The translations under genes were made by a program, and so were the position numbers. Below, in pieces: positions 22,306 to 30,416 of a stretch of DNA of 52,132 nt. Position 1 is the first letter of the stretch, and every line of letters begins with the position of its first letter. This DNA is from VMFP01 sp964630025. GTDB lineage: Bacteria > Patescibacteriota > Andersenbacteria > UBA10190 > CAIZMI01. Location of the stretch: NCBI GenBank assembly GCA_964630025.1, contig CAZVRG010000002.1, positions 1 through 52,132 on the forward strand. Direction: 5' to 3'. The notes below the pieces were generated by a model. It saw only the letters and a list, made by a program, of their open reading frames with translations. It did no database searches and was not told the origin of the DNA.

Positions 22306-24627
22306 TTATTTCTTTTCTTCCTTCAGCGGAACCTTAAACACCGCGGTTCCATCAAGGACGTACAACGTTTCTTCCTTTCCGCCGATGGCGAGATCGCGAA
22401 GATCTCCCGCGTTCGGGAACACAAGCTGTTTGGAGACTTTCCCTGTGGTGTCGTACACCACAACCCGCTTGTTCGGCACGTCGAGTACATAGAGGTGTGC
22501 AAGCGACTCGTTAATGAAGAGCCGCGCGTCGCGGGAAAGGGGCGTGGTTAGTTCGGCTTGGGCGAATTCTACCGGAGCACCTTTCAAAAACTTCTGAATG
22601 TTCCCATCGTCGAAGAGCAGATACAAGTAGCCATCAACGCCCATGGATACTGCGCGGTCGACAGGAATCTTCATATCCTTTAACCATGAGGCGCCGCCGG
22701 AGTATCCCGCGAGTGTCTTTGAATATCCGAAGATTTGTTTCACGTCGGGAAGGAGTAGGTAGAGACGGCTTCCAAAGGTTGCGATGGAACGAATGTCTTT
22801 TATTCCCTCCGGCGTCGGCGTGAGTTCTTGTTTCAACACATCGCCCCGCGTGGTATCAAAGAGCGCGAGTCCCGGCGCGTCGGTCGCGAAGAGGATCATC
22901 TGCTCGGCCGGAATGGCAAATGCCTGTCGGAAATATCCGATCCCTTGAGATGTTTGCGCAAGCGTGGTGGTTTCGCCGTTATCGACAGACAGGCGAAACA
23001 CGGCGTTTGTCTCCGGATGGAACGCGAACAGAGATGACCCAATAGCCGCGAGTCCGCGCGCGCGTCCATCGGGCGCAACGCTGCCGAAGTCTCCGACGCG
23101 CGTGGGTTCCGTAACACGCACCACTTGTTCGGCTTTGTCTTCCGACGCTTGAATTGCGGCGAGAAGTTGATCTGCTTCCGGGTGGTAATACTCCGTTGCT
23201 TTCACGGCCGTGGCACCATCTCGCGCTTCGCGGAGGAGACGACGCGCTTCGGTGGTGTTGTCGTAGATGAGCGCTGCGTCTGCAGTATCCTTTTGTACCC
23301 GTGCTCCCTGGAGTTTTTCGCTGGCGGCGCGCACTGCCGCATCCTCAATCCCCTTGCGTCGGAGGAAGATCACGCTGCCAACGAAGAGGATGGCGAAGAG
23401 AAGCGTGAGGCCAAAGAAAATCTTGGTGCTGCGCGGCCAATTGCGCATCGTTGTGCGCATCTGTTGGGGGACGTTCGTGGTCAATGCGCCTGCCGAAGGA
23501 AGTGATGACGGGATACGCAGTTTCCCGAGCACGGATGACCCCGCTCCCGCCTCTTTCAGGGAAGAAAATAAGTGCGGGACGGAGTGCGTGGTTTTTGTCG
23601 CGGCAAAGCGGGCAGCATCCGCTCCGCGGCGGAAGAGGCTTCCGACAGCGGGGAAGAATCGCGCGCGCAGAGCGTAGCCGATGAAGTGCGCGCCTTGCTG
23701 AAGAAATGCGGCGATACCGCGGCGGCGTCGAAATCGTACTGGCGGGGGTGGACGGAATGCGGGACGACGCATCATGTATGTCCCGAGAGCGGCGGACGGC
23801 GGTGGCGAAGCGGTATATGCCTCGGGAGCGCGCGGAAGAGGAGGCAAGGCGATGGGAGCGCGGGAGAAACGCGTAAAGAGACCGGCAAGCGTTGGCGTTT
23901 CCTGGCTTTCCGCAAGAAGATCCCGCAGGTATGCCGATGCTTGCTTTGGCGATTTTCCTGCGAGCATCGACGCGCAGCGATCTTTCGAGATATGGCGGAA
24001 GAACTGCGGGCTCGTCAGGAGGAGCACGTCGTGTTCACTCACCGTGCCGCTCGCGACGTTGGTAAATGTTGCGCGCGGATTGCGCATTGAGGGGTCGGTG
24101 AGTCCCTCCCCGATGTCTGTCAGCGCCCCCTGCCGCAAGAGGAGCACGGACGCATTGCCAACGCGGGTCACATGGACAGTCGTGTTCTGGATGGCGGCGA
24201 CAGCCGCGTGCAGATTCACCAACCATTCCGCAAGGCCGCGTTGCGCGGTACGTGCGAGCGTTTCATTTGTTGCCGCCAACGCAGCCTCAAAACTTGTGAG
24301 CATGTCGCGTGACGCATCGCGATAATACTCGGCGCGGAGCGTGCTCACCACAAGATCAATGAGTGTACGCGCGGATGATGCGCCGGGGTGTTCCGTCGTT
24401 CCTCCGGCCTGATCAAGATTCACTGTCTCGATAACCACATACAGCGACCCGAGGGATTTCTCTTGAGTTTCTGGCTCATAGACGAATGTGTCGCACAAGA
24501 CTGGCGCGGTTTCCGCATCGCACACGACAAGCTCGGAGGCTTCCGAGATAAGGTCTGGCTTCCGATCCTGCACGGAAGGTGAGGAGGAAGTCATATCATC
24601 CATGTCCGTGGCGAGAGTTCGATCCAT
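22306..24627 (-). CDS. PP2C-like domain, single TM and beta-propeller protein (773 aa)
   Basis: The N-terminal region (about residues 30-235) resembles a degenerate PP2C-type phosphatase: LGSLYVVIETVN in place of the DGMG loop, NLHAAVAAIQNTTVHVTRVGNASVLLLRQG, and VLLLTSPQFFRHI. A basic Pro-rich stretch leads to one TM (KIFFGLTLLFAILFVGSVIF, near 405-425) and a helical segment. A C-terminal propeller of about 270 residues follows (GLAAIGSSLFAFHPETNAVFRL, SIATFGSRLYLLLPDVKQIFGY, and so on). A cytosolic sensor joined to an extracytoplasmic propeller is an inference. The metal-binding Asp residues are not convincing, so phosphatase activity is unlikely. TATACT at 24643-24648 is a probable -10. 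Confidence 0.75.
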   Translation of the reverse strand: MDRTLATDMDDMTSSSPSVQDRKPDLISEASELVVCDAETAPVLCDTFVYEPETQEKSLGSLYVVIETVNLDQAGGTTEHPGASSARTLIDLVVSTLRAEYYRDASRDMLTSFEAALAATNETLARTAQRGLAEWLVNLHAAVAAIQNTTVHVTRVGNASVLLLRQGALTDIGEGLTDPSMRNPRATFTNVASGTVSEHDVLLLTSPQFFRHISKDRCASMLAGKSPKQASAYLRDLLAESQETPTLAGLFTRFSRAPIALPPLPRAPEAYTASPPPSAALGTYMMRRPAFRPPPPVRFRRRRGIAAFLQQGAHFIGYALRARFFPAVGSLFRRGADAARFAATKTTHSVPHLFSSLKEAGAGSSVLGKLRIPSSLPSAGALTTNVPQQMRTTMRNWPRSTKIFFGLTLLFAILFVGSVIFLRRKGIEDAAVRAASEKLQGARVQKDTADAALIYDNTTEARRLLREARDGATAVKATEYYHPEADQLLAAIQASEDKAEQVVRVTEPTRVGDFGSVAPDGRARGLAAIGSSLFAFHPETNAVFRLSVDNGETTTLAQTSQGIGYFRQAFAIPAEQMILFATDAPGLALFDTTRGDVLKQELTPTPEGIKDIRSIATFGSRLYLLLPDVKQIFGYSKTLAGYSGGASWLKDMKIPVDRAVSMGVDGYLYLLFDDGNIQKFLKGAPVEFAQAELTTPLSRDARLFINESLAHLYVLDVPNKRVVVYDTTGKVSKQLVFPNAGDLRDLAIGGKEETLYVLDGTAVFKVPLKEEKK

Positions 24628-24642
24628 CGTCGGCTGGGGGCA

Positions 24643-24700
24643 GTATACCCCGTGAGAAACCTTCTATGTAAGCGGAGGGGTGTTTCTCGCGGGGGTATAC
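24643..24700. promoter_or_regulatory. Long inverted repeat in a divergent promoter region
   Basis: GTATACCCCGTGAGAAAC (24643-24660) is mirrored by GTTTCTCGCGGGGGTATAC (24682-24700), with one bulge. The left arm contains the minus-strand TATACT box of the 22306-24627 gene. It could be an operator or an mRNA hairpin. Confidence 0.5.
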
Positions 24701-24833
24701 CACCCGTATGGTGTGGAAGGACACAGAGAGTGTTCACGCTGTGCACAATCGTTGCGCAGGCGCTTTTGCGCTGCGCACAGGCGCGTCTCGGCGTGCGGAA
24801 CACCCATGCACGGTGAGCAGTTGACACGTATTC

Positions 24834-24862
24834 TTGCCACGAGGAAACGGGAGCCGTATTGT
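24834..24862 (+). promoter_or_regulatory. Promoter of the 24871 gene, leaderless
   Basis: TTGCCA (24834-24839), 17-nt spacer, TATTGT (24857-24862). The predicted start at 24869-24870 is immediately before ATG 24871. Confidence 0.7.
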
Positions 24863-24870
24863 ACCCGTTG

Positions 24871-25464
24871 ATGGTCATCCCTCTGGAGCGACTCTTCGGC
24901 TCTCGCACCCGGGCGAAACTCCTTGTGCTGTTCACTGGCGGTGTACGGCGTCCCTACTATGTCCGGGAACTCTCTCGGCTCGTCAGCGAGCGCGTGAACA
25001 GTATCCGGAGAGAAGTCGAGAATCTACGGCGCATCGGTTTGCTCCAAACCCACCTCCGCGCCGGGAAGAAATTCTACACGGTGAATCCAACATTCCCCCT
25101 GCTCGAAGAACTCTCAAAGCTCGCCGCAAAGGGCGGAAAGAGTGTGACCGATCAGCTCTTCGAAGGGGTGCGCCGTATTGGCCACGTGCGTCTGGTGCTC
25201 CTCACAGGATTTTTTGTACAGGCGAAACATGCGCCAACGGACATTCTGATTGTCGGCGATCTCAAACCCGTTCCCTTCCGACAATTCATTGACACGGTAC
25301 AGGAAGAGCTGGGCAGAGACATTAATTTCACCGTCATGTCCGTGGAAGAATATGACTATCGCCGCAAAATGAACGATCATTTTCTCGCAGAAATTTTGCG
25401 CACGCATCCTGTCGAGCTGGTCAATACTTTTGTTCAGCAGTCGCCTGTTTCTTCCGCGCGGTAG
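24871..25464 (+). CDS. Winged-helix protein with nucleotidyltransferase-like domain
   Basis: 197 aa. Residues about 1-75 form a winged helix of the ArsR/MarR type (GSRTRAKLLVLFTGGVRRPYYVRELSRLV, then VNSIRREVENLRRIGLLQ). A C-terminal domain follows (VRLVLLTGFFVQ...PTDILIVGDLKPVPFRQFIDTVQEELGRDINFTVMS), which looks like a minimal nucleotidyltransferase fold without the full GSxxxGxxxxDxD site. Similar HTH-NTase fusions are common in CPR genomes and are presumed transcription regulators. The promoter places the RNA start next to the ATG. The next gene begins 2 nt after the stop, so they form an operon. Confidence 0.75.
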   Translation: MVIPLERLFGSRTRAKLLVLFTGGVRRPYYVRELSRLVSERVNSIRREVENLRRIGLLQTHLRAGKKFYTVNPTFPLLEELSKLAAKGGKSVTDQLFEGVRRIGHVRLVLLTGFFVQAKHAPTDILIVGDLKPVPFRQFIDTVQEELGRDINFTVMSVEEYDYRRKMNDHFLAEILRTHPVELVNTFVQQSPVSSAR

Positions 25465-25466
25465 CA

Positions 25467-26561
25467 ATGACGTCCGCGAAGCAGATTTCCGCATTTCTGC
25501 CGTCATTTTTTGTCGGTACCTTACAGTGGCTCGGACCGGTGTTTGCGCCGGGACGGGCACGACGGTTTGCGCGGGAACACGGAAAAGCGCGCGAAGTCTT
25601 TCTGCCGTTTGTCTATAACTGGAGCAACGAGCGCATGGACGCGCAGACGCGCGCGCTTGCGCGCATTCGTCGCCGGATGGATCGTGAACAGCTCCCCCCG
25701 CCGCGCGTGTTCCATGCGCCGTATCTCGCTCGGAGCTGGGCGCCCTCGCGCTTCTCGCGCAATCTTGCGGATCCGCGCGCGCTGCGCTCCAACACTGCCG
25801 CCCTCCAGCGGGAATGCCAATTTCTTGGTCAGCTTCGCGCGGAGTTTGGCATTGATGAGCCTATTCTCTACATCCTGCATCTTGGGTGTCACGGTCATCA
25901 GTCAGCGAATGATTCAGTGCGCACGGCTGCCGCGAGCCTTACGCCATCGGTGGATATCGCGCGAGAAGCCGGTGTGATTCTCGCGCTGGAAAATACTGCC
26001 GAGCGGTTCGGTGGTCTGGAACTTGTTGGCGGCACGCTTGCGGAAATTGAGGATGCGATCGGCATGCTGGGCGGCGGGGAGCAGATGGACGCGCCGGTGG
26101 GATGGACATGGGATTTCACGCATGCATTGCTTGCGTACCGCGGGGATGTTGCTGCGGTGAAACGCGCGGCCGCATCCTTGCTGCCTTCTTTGGTGCATCT
26201 CCATGTGAATGCGCCGCATCGGCACGATGGCAAAGAGCGATGGGGAGATCGGCATGAAGCGCCCACAGAACAGGATGAAGACGTGTGGCACTTATTGCGT
26301 CTTGCATGTACGAGCCGTCGTTTCCGGGAAAGCCGGACGATGACATATGAAGTGCTGTGGGCGAATGCGCTTTTGCGACCGCTGATCGGCGGGTCTGATA
26401 TTGATACCGTGACGCGCGGATTTGATCTCATGTGCCGGATCGCCACGCAAGCGCTGTCCGGTCTCGACGAGGAGAAATCCTTGCCGTACACTGCGGACGC
26501 TCCGAGACCTGCGCCAAGCACATTGCCACCAGGAAAGCCAGAACCTGTTCTTGAGACGTAA
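25467..26561 (+). CDS. Xylose-isomerase-like TIM-barrel protein
   Basis: 364 aa, AP-endonuclease-2/sugar-isomerase superfamily. Strand-end metal-site candidates appear in order: RVFHAPYLAR, YILHLGCHGH, VILALENTAER, GWTWDFTHALLA, LVHLHVNAPHRHDGKERWGDRHE and TMTYEVLW. This pattern suggests a divalent-metal TIM-barrel enzyme. Whether it is an endonuclease IV-type nuclease or a sugar isomerase/epimerase cannot be told. It follows the HTH gene by 2 nt. Its TAA stop ends at 26561, and tRNA-Val begins at the next base. Confidence 0.8.
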   Translation: MTSAKQISAFLPSFFVGTLQWLGPVFAPGRARRFAREHGKAREVFLPFVYNWSNERMDAQTRALARIRRRMDREQLPPPRVFHAPYLARSWAPSRFSRNLADPRALRSNTAALQRECQFLGQLRAEFGIDEPILYILHLGCHGHQSANDSVRTAAASLTPSVDIAREAGVILALENTAERFGGLELVGGTLAEIEDAIGMLGGGEQMDAPVGWTWDFTHALLAYRGDVAAVKRAAASLLPSLVHLHVNAPHRHDGKERWGDRHEAPTEQDEDVWHLLRLACTSRRFRESRTMTYEVLWANALLRPLIGGSDIDTVTRGFDLMCRIATQALSGLDEEKSLPYTADAPRPAPSTLPPGKPEPVLET

Positions 26562-26637
26562 GGACGATTAGCTCAGCGGTTAGAGCACTGCATTCACATT
26601 GCAGGGGTCGGAGGTTCGAATCCTCCATCGTCCACCA
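26562..26637 (+). tRNA. tRNA-Val (anticodon CAC), CCA encoded
   Basis: Acceptor GGACGAT/ATCGTCC, D-arm GCTC/GAGC, anticodon stem CTGCA/TGCAG with loop TTCACAT (CAC), T-arm GGAGGTTCGAATCCTCC, discriminator A and CCA. It directly abuts the stop codon of the preceding gene. No structured element follows. Confidence 0.95.
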
Positions 26638-26676
26638 TGGTATACAGAGGAAGAATGCAAGGGAGGTGAGTACACG

Positions 26677-26811
26677 ATGATGCCTTACGGATTTGCTGGC
26701 GGCGGATACGGATCCGGCATGATGGCGTTCGGTTGGATCTTTGGGATCCTCGTGCTTGTCGCCTTGTGCCTAAGTATTGCCGCGCTCTGGAAATACGTCA
26801 CAAAGAAATAG
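26677..26811 (+). CDS. 44-aa membrane peptide
   Basis: ATG 26677 follows an ideal GGGAGGTGAG site (26661-26670), so translation is very likely. The Gly/Tyr/Met-rich N-terminus (MMPYGFAGGGYGSGMMAF) precedes one TM helix (IFGILVLVALCLSIAALW) and ends KYVTKK. Similar short peptides with Gly-rich N-termini are often found next to metal-transport genes. Here the next gene encodes a heavy-metal-binding-domain membrane protein. Function unknown. Confidence 0.8.
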   Translation: MMPYGFAGGGYGSGMMAFGWIFGILVLVALCLSIAALWKYVTKK

Positions 26812-26864
26812 CGAAGTGAGAGTAGAACCGCGCCCCAAGAGCGTATATACGGTAGACTGCGTCC

Positions 26865-27488
26865 ATGACCTATACCTGTCCGATGCATCCGGAGGTTCGC
26901 CAGGACATGCCGGGGCGGTGTCCGAAGTGCGGCATGAAGCTCGTGCCGGAGCATGCAGCGCAACAAACGGCAGTGCAGAGTGATCATGGAATAGAAGAAC
27001 CCACGTGGAAGAATTACCTCCCGCTTATTGTTGTCGTGGGGATGCTGCTCCTGACGACCATAGCGCTTGCCGTTCGCGATTCTTCGCAGGGAACGTTTTC
27101 TCTGCCGACGACCATCTCCTATTTTATGATCGGATTTTTCTTGGTGTTCTCCGGTTTCAAGCTTATGGATCTTCCCGGCTTTGCGCAGGGGTATTCAACC
27201 TATGATCTGCTTGCCCAGCGCATCTTCGCGTATGGATACATCTATCCGTTCATTGAACTGTTCTTCGGCTTGGCCATGATCCTCAACATCTCGCCCCGAC
27301 CGGTGCTCTGGGCGGAGCTGATTGTGATGACCTTTAGCGGAATCGGCGTTGCGTTGAAGGTGGCGAAAAAGGAACAGTTTCAATGCGCCTGCTTAGGGAC
27401 ATTCTTAAAAGTACCGCTCACAACCATTACGCTTATTGAAGATTTCGGGATGGCCGCGCTCGCCGCCATCTTGTTGGTAACCACCTGA
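26865..27488 (+). CDS. Heavy-metal-binding domain fused to a MauE/DoxX-like membrane domain
   Basis: 207 aa. Residues 3-26 are a copper/heavy-metal-binding motif of the YHS-like HMBD type: YTCPMHPEV...GRCPKCGMKLVPEH. From residue 49 on there are four TM helices resembling the MauE/DoxX group (YLPLIVVVGMLLLTTIALAV, IGFFLVFSGFKLMDL, GYIYPFIELFFGLAMIL, and the FGMAALAAILLVTT end), with an FQCACLG cysteine motif in the third loop. It probably handles copper or thiol redox at the membrane. A TAGACT box (26853-26858) ends 6 nt before ATG 26865, so the mRNA is likely leaderless. Confidence 0.82.
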   Translation: MTYTCPMHPEVRQDMPGRCPKCGMKLVPEHAAQQTAVQSDHGIEEPTWKNYLPLIVVVGMLLLTTIALAVRDSSQGTFSLPTTISYFMIGFFLVFSGFKLMDLPGFAQGYSTYDLLAQRIFAYGYIYPFIELFFGLAMILNISPRPVLWAELIVMTFSGIGVALKVAKKEQFQCACLGTFLKVPLTTITLIEDFGMAALAAILLVTT

Positions 27489-27500
27489 TACTATACAGGC

Positions 27501-27980
27501 GTGCATTGTCCGGCCTGCCAAAAGGAAGAGACGAAGGTTGTTGATTCTCGCGTGATCGAGCATGGAACGGCCATCCGGCGCCGCCGCGAATGCGAGAAGT
27601 GCGGGCATCGATTTTCCACGTATGAACAAGTGGAGTTACCGCGGCTCATTGTGGTAAAGAAAGACGGCCGTCGCGAACTGTATCAACGCATCAAGCTGGA
27701 AAGCGGCATCCGCCGCGCGTTGGAAAAGCGTCCGGTGCCAGAGCGGCGCGTCCGCGAAATGCTCGCGGAAATCGAGCGGGAACTGCAAGCGCGGGGCGAG
27801 GAGGAGGTGGAAAGCCGCGTGATCGGTGAGCGCGTGATGCGCGCGTTGCAAGAACTGGATGAAGTTGCCTATATTCGTTTTGCGTCGGTCTACAAGGCGT
27901 TTCGAGACGCGGATACGTTTCAGGAAGAATTGAAGCGGTTGCGAAAAACCAGCGGAAAACAAAAAAAAGCTCAACGCTGA
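27501..27980 (+). CDS. nrdR: Transcriptional repressor NrdR
   Basis: 159 aa, repressor of ribonucleotide reductase genes. The N-terminal zinc ribbon has Cys3/Cys6 and Cys31/Cys34 (MHCPACQ...CEKCGHRF). The ATP-cone follows (LIVVKKDGRRELYQRIKLESGI...) and binds ATP/dATP as the effector. VIGERVMRALQELDEVAYIRFASVYKAF is the typical C-terminal helix block. GTG 27501 is the start: it gives the canonical MHCP N-terminus and lies 6 nt after TACTAT (27489-27494), implying a leaderless message. No nrd gene lies in the window. Confidence 0.95.
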   Translation: MHCPACQKEETKVVDSRVIEHGTAIRRRRECEKCGHRFSTYEQVELPRLIVVKKDGRRELYQRIKLESGIRRALEKRPVPERRVREMLAEIERELQARGEEEVESRVIGERVMRALQELDEVAYIRFASVYKAFRDADTFQEELKRLRKTSGKQKKAQR

Positions 27981-28071
27981 TTGCGTGATCTTGATTTTGC
28001 AACGTGTAAAGACGTAGAGTGTATGCGCTTGTTCCTTTGTACGCGGTTCTTCTATGCCGCAAGGAGTCGAT

Positions 28072-28332
28072 ATGCCGTTGGCGGTGAGACCATTATTTCT
28101 GTTCACTGTGTGCCTCTGTGTCCTCATTTGCGTCATTGCGTGGGCGCAGCACGACGGCACCATTCTTGGGTGGCTCCCTTTTCCAATGTTTCTCGTTGTC
28201 GCAGAGTTTTTGCACTGGGTACACGATCGCCCTCCAGAAAAACGCACGAGACGTATGCAATGCCTTGAAACTATTCGCGCGGGTCTTGCATATCAGGACT
28301 CAGACTGGCCGGAATTGCAAAGAGGAAAGTAA
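28072..28332 (+). CDS. Small two-TM membrane protein (86 aa)
   Basis: ATG 28072 follows AAGGAG with a 5-nt gap. The N-terminal helix PLFLFTVCLCVLICVIAWA is followed by a second hydrophobic stretch (LGWLPFPMFLVVAEFLHWV). The cytosolic tail is charged (HDRPPEKRTRRMQCLETIRAGLAYQDSDWPEL). Not recognised. It lies between nrdR and mraZ with its own terminator, so it does not belong to the cell-wall operon. Confidence 0.75.
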   Translation: MPLAVRPLFLFTVCLCVLICVIAWAQHDGTILGWLPFPMFLVVAEFLHWVHDRPPEKRTRRMQCLETIRAGLAYQDSDWPELQRGK

Positions 28333-28350
28333 ACACACTCTTGTATGTCC

Positions 28351-28379
28351 CTCGCACCACGGATCGGTGCGAGTTTTTT
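28351..28379 (+). terminator. Rho-independent terminator
   Basis: Perfect 8-bp stem CTCGCACC/GGTGCGAG, 7-nt loop, then TTTTTT. Confidence 0.92.
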
Positions 28380-28411
28380 CCTGAGGCGTATTCCCGCTCT
28401 TGACAGGGTAT

Positions 28412-28440
28412 TTGTGCGGAGTAGGGAAGTGGTGTACAAT
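28412..28440 (+). promoter_or_regulatory. mraZ promoter
   Basis: TTGTGC (28412-28417), 17-nt spacer, TACAAT (28435-28440). A better -35 TTGACA at 28400-28405 is 12 nt too far upstream. Confidence 0.6.
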
Positions 28441-28449
28441 GGCTCTTGG

Positions 28450-28475
28450 TGGACGAAAGTGGGGAAAAGTGGTTC
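28450..28475 (+). promoter_or_regulatory. MraZ box (three TGG repeats, 10-bp period)
   Basis: TGG occurs at 28450, 28460 and 28470, within TGGACGAAAG, TGGGGAAAAG and TGGTTCCCAC. Direct TGG-containing repeats with 10-bp spacing just after the promoter are the known MraZ target upstream of dcw clusters, so autoregulation is likely. Confidence 0.8.
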
Positions 28476-28575
28476 CCACCCCGCATACTGCTGTGGAAAA
28501 ATCCCCTAGAAACACACAACCGAGCCAACATCAACATCAACATGACGTGCCCTTCCTTCTTGTCCCCCACCTTCT

Positions 28576-29010
28576 ATGTTTCTCGGAGAATATCGCCACA
28601 GCGTGGACCCCAAAGGTCGTGTGAACCTCCCCACCAAGTTTCGGAACGATCTTTCTCAAGGGGTTGTCATAACACGAGGAGTAGACCGCTGTCTGTTCGT
28701 GTACCCACGCGCCACGTGGGAGCGCTTGTCTGCAAATCTTGCTCGTCTTCCGCTGACGGCACAGGCCAGTCGGGCATTCGCCCGCTTGCTCCTTGCCGGC
28801 GCGATGGATATGAAGCTCGATGGCCAGGGACGCGTCATGCTTCCGGAGTATCTTCGGTCCTACGCGCGCTTGCGCAAGCAGCTCGTTATTGCCGGTGTCT
28901 ATGACCGACTGGAAATCTGGGACGCGGCTGCATGGGATGCCTACACCCGTCGCACGGAGAAACGCAGTGAAGCCATTGCCGAAACCATCGGACATATCAC
29001 CGCGACCTGA
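28576..29010 (+). CDS. mraZ: Transcriptional regulator MraZ
   Basis: 144 aa, two AbrB-like halves: MFLGEYRHSVDPKGRVNLPTKFRN with VVITRGVDRCLFVYP, and AMDMKLDGQGRVMLPEYLR with LVIAGVYDRLEIWD. MraZ binds the TGG repeats of its own promoter and controls the division/cell-wall cluster. It starts that cluster here, followed by overlapping rsmH, then ftsL and ftsI. No Shine-Dalgarno is clear, and the leader from the predicted promoter is about 130 nt. Confidence 0.96.
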   Translation: MFLGEYRHSVDPKGRVNLPTKFRNDLSQGVVITRGVDRCLFVYPRATWERLSANLARLPLTAQASRAFARLLLAGAMDMKLDGQGRVMLPEYLRSYARLRKQLVIAGVYDRLEIWDAAAWDAYTRRTEKRSEAIAETIGHITAT

Positions 29011-29956
29011 CGACACGACGCGGCATGTACCCGTGCTTCAGGAAGAGATCGTGCGGTTTCTCGCGCGACCGGGGGGATCCTTCATTGATGGAACGGTGGG
29101 TGACGGAGGGCATGCTGCCGCACTGCTGATTGCCAGCGGCGCTGACAGTCGGCTCTTCGGCCTTGATCTGGATCCTGCTGCACTGCACGCGGCGCAAGAA
29201 TTTCTTGCACCGTTTGGCGACCGCGTTCGCCTTGAGCAGGGAACATTCGCGCAGCTCACGCGTCACGCGCAGGCGGCAGGCGCCACGGCAGTCAACGGCA
29301 TTCTGTTTGATCTTGGCCTTCGTTCAGGGCACTTGGATGCGGCGCGCGGATTTTCGTTCCGCGCAGACGCAGCGCTGGACATGCGGTTTGATCCGACAGG
29401 CAGTGTTGCACTTCCCGAGCCGCACATGTCTTCTCTCCGACGACTTGCGCAGCAGAAGCCGGCGTATACGGCAGCGGATATCGTGATGCGCCTTTCTGCA
29501 GAGGAACTCGCGGAGATCTTTACTGCCTACGGTGACGAGCGCTTCGCGCACCGAATTGCCGACGCCATCGTCACGACGCGTCGCCGTTCTCCGATCACGA
29601 CGACAAGCGAGCTGAAGCATCTCGTTATTCGCGCGCTTCCGCCCGCTGCGCGGCACGGACGCATTCACGCCGCTACCCGCGTCTTCCAAGCATTGCGGAT
29701 TGCCGTGAATCGCGAATTCGAAAGTCTGCAGCAGGGCATGAACGACGCGCTGGAGCTCCTCGATCATGGCGGACGACTCGCCATTCTCTCCTATCACTCG
29801 GGAGAAGATCGGCTGGTGAAACACCGATTCCGCGCTGCCAGCGCCACCGGCGCATTCACCATTCTTACGAAGCACACCCTTCGTGCCGCACAGAGCGAAC
29901 ACATTCTTAACCCAAAAAGCCGCAGCGCAAAACTTCGCATCATCGAACATCAATAA
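28967..29956 (+). CDS. rsmH: 16S rRNA (cytosine-1402-N4) methyltransferase RsmH
   Basis: 329 aa, SAM-dependent methylation of C1402 in the ribosomal P site. Motifs: HVPVLQEEIVRFL, then FIDGTVGDGGHAAALL (SAM binding), LFGLDLDPAALHAA, ILFDLGLRSGHLDAARGFSF, and the C-terminal FQALRIAVNREFESLQ and AILSYHSGEDRLVKHRF. GTG 28967 is chosen: GGAG lies 7 nt upstream and the product begins 13-15 residues before the conserved block. It overlaps mraZ by 44 nt, which suggests coupled translation. The family's usual DxGVSS loop is replaced by DLGLRSG. Confidence 0.95.
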   Translation: MKPLPKPSDISPRPDDTTRHVPVLQEEIVRFLARPGGSFIDGTVGDGGHAAALLIASGADSRLFGLDLDPAALHAAQEFLAPFGDRVRLEQGTFAQLTRHAQAAGATAVNGILFDLGLRSGHLDAARGFSFRADAALDMRFDPTGSVALPEPHMSSLRRLAQQKPAYTAADIVMRLSAEELAEIFTAYGDERFAHRIADAIVTTRRRSPITTTSELKHLVIRALPPAARHGRIHAATRVFQALRIAVNREFESLQQGMNDALELLDHGGRLAILSYHSGEDRLVKHRFRAASATGAFTILTKHTLRAAQSEHILNPKSRSAKLRIIEHQ

Positions 29957-29970
29957 CCACACACAACGCA

Positions 29971-30366
29971 ATGCTTTTCCACCGACGTTCCATGGGGGGA
30001 CGCACGACGCCTCCAGTATGGCGCGTGGGACACGTTGAGCAACGACGCGGACTCTCCTGGTCGTTCTTTTTCACGGCACTCGGGCTCATTCTTGTGGCGT
30101 CGGGCGCTGGATTCTTCTATATTCGTCAGACGATCACCACAGCCACGTCGGGCTACGGCATTTCCCTGCTCGAGCGCCGCGCGGAAGAGTTGCGCAAGGA
30201 AGAAGCGGGGTTGCAGTTCGAGGTTGCCGAATTTCAATCCCTCCAGCGCATTCATGATCACGTCGTAAAGCTGAATTTGGTGCCGGTGGGGTCCTCCGTG
30301 TATACCACGCCTGTCCTCACGACGGTTGTCACCGGGCAGATTCCTGTCGGCGTGAGTCGTCAGTAG
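29971..30366 (+). CDS. ftsL: FtsL/DivIC-like cell-division protein
   Basis: 131 aa. A short basic cytosolic N-terminus is followed by one TM (WSFFFTALGLILVASGAGFFYI) and an extracytoplasmic coiled coil (SLLERRAEELRKEEAGLQFEVAEFQSLQRI), then a short beta tail. Sequence similarity in this family is weak. The call rests on topology and on position between rsmH and ftsI, where ftsL stands in dcw clusters. It would scaffold FtsI-containing septal complexes. Confidence 0.8.
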   Translation: MLFHRRSMGGRTTPPVWRVGHVEQRRGLSWSFFFTALGLILVASGAGFFYIRQTITTATSGYGISLLERRAEELRKEEAGLQFEVAEFQSLQRIHDHVVKLNLVPVGSSVYTTPVLTTVVTGQIPVGVSRQ

Positions 30367-30416
30367 GTGCTGGTCTCCACCCCGCGTGGAGATGTCGGCT
30401 ACACTAGAAGGCTACG

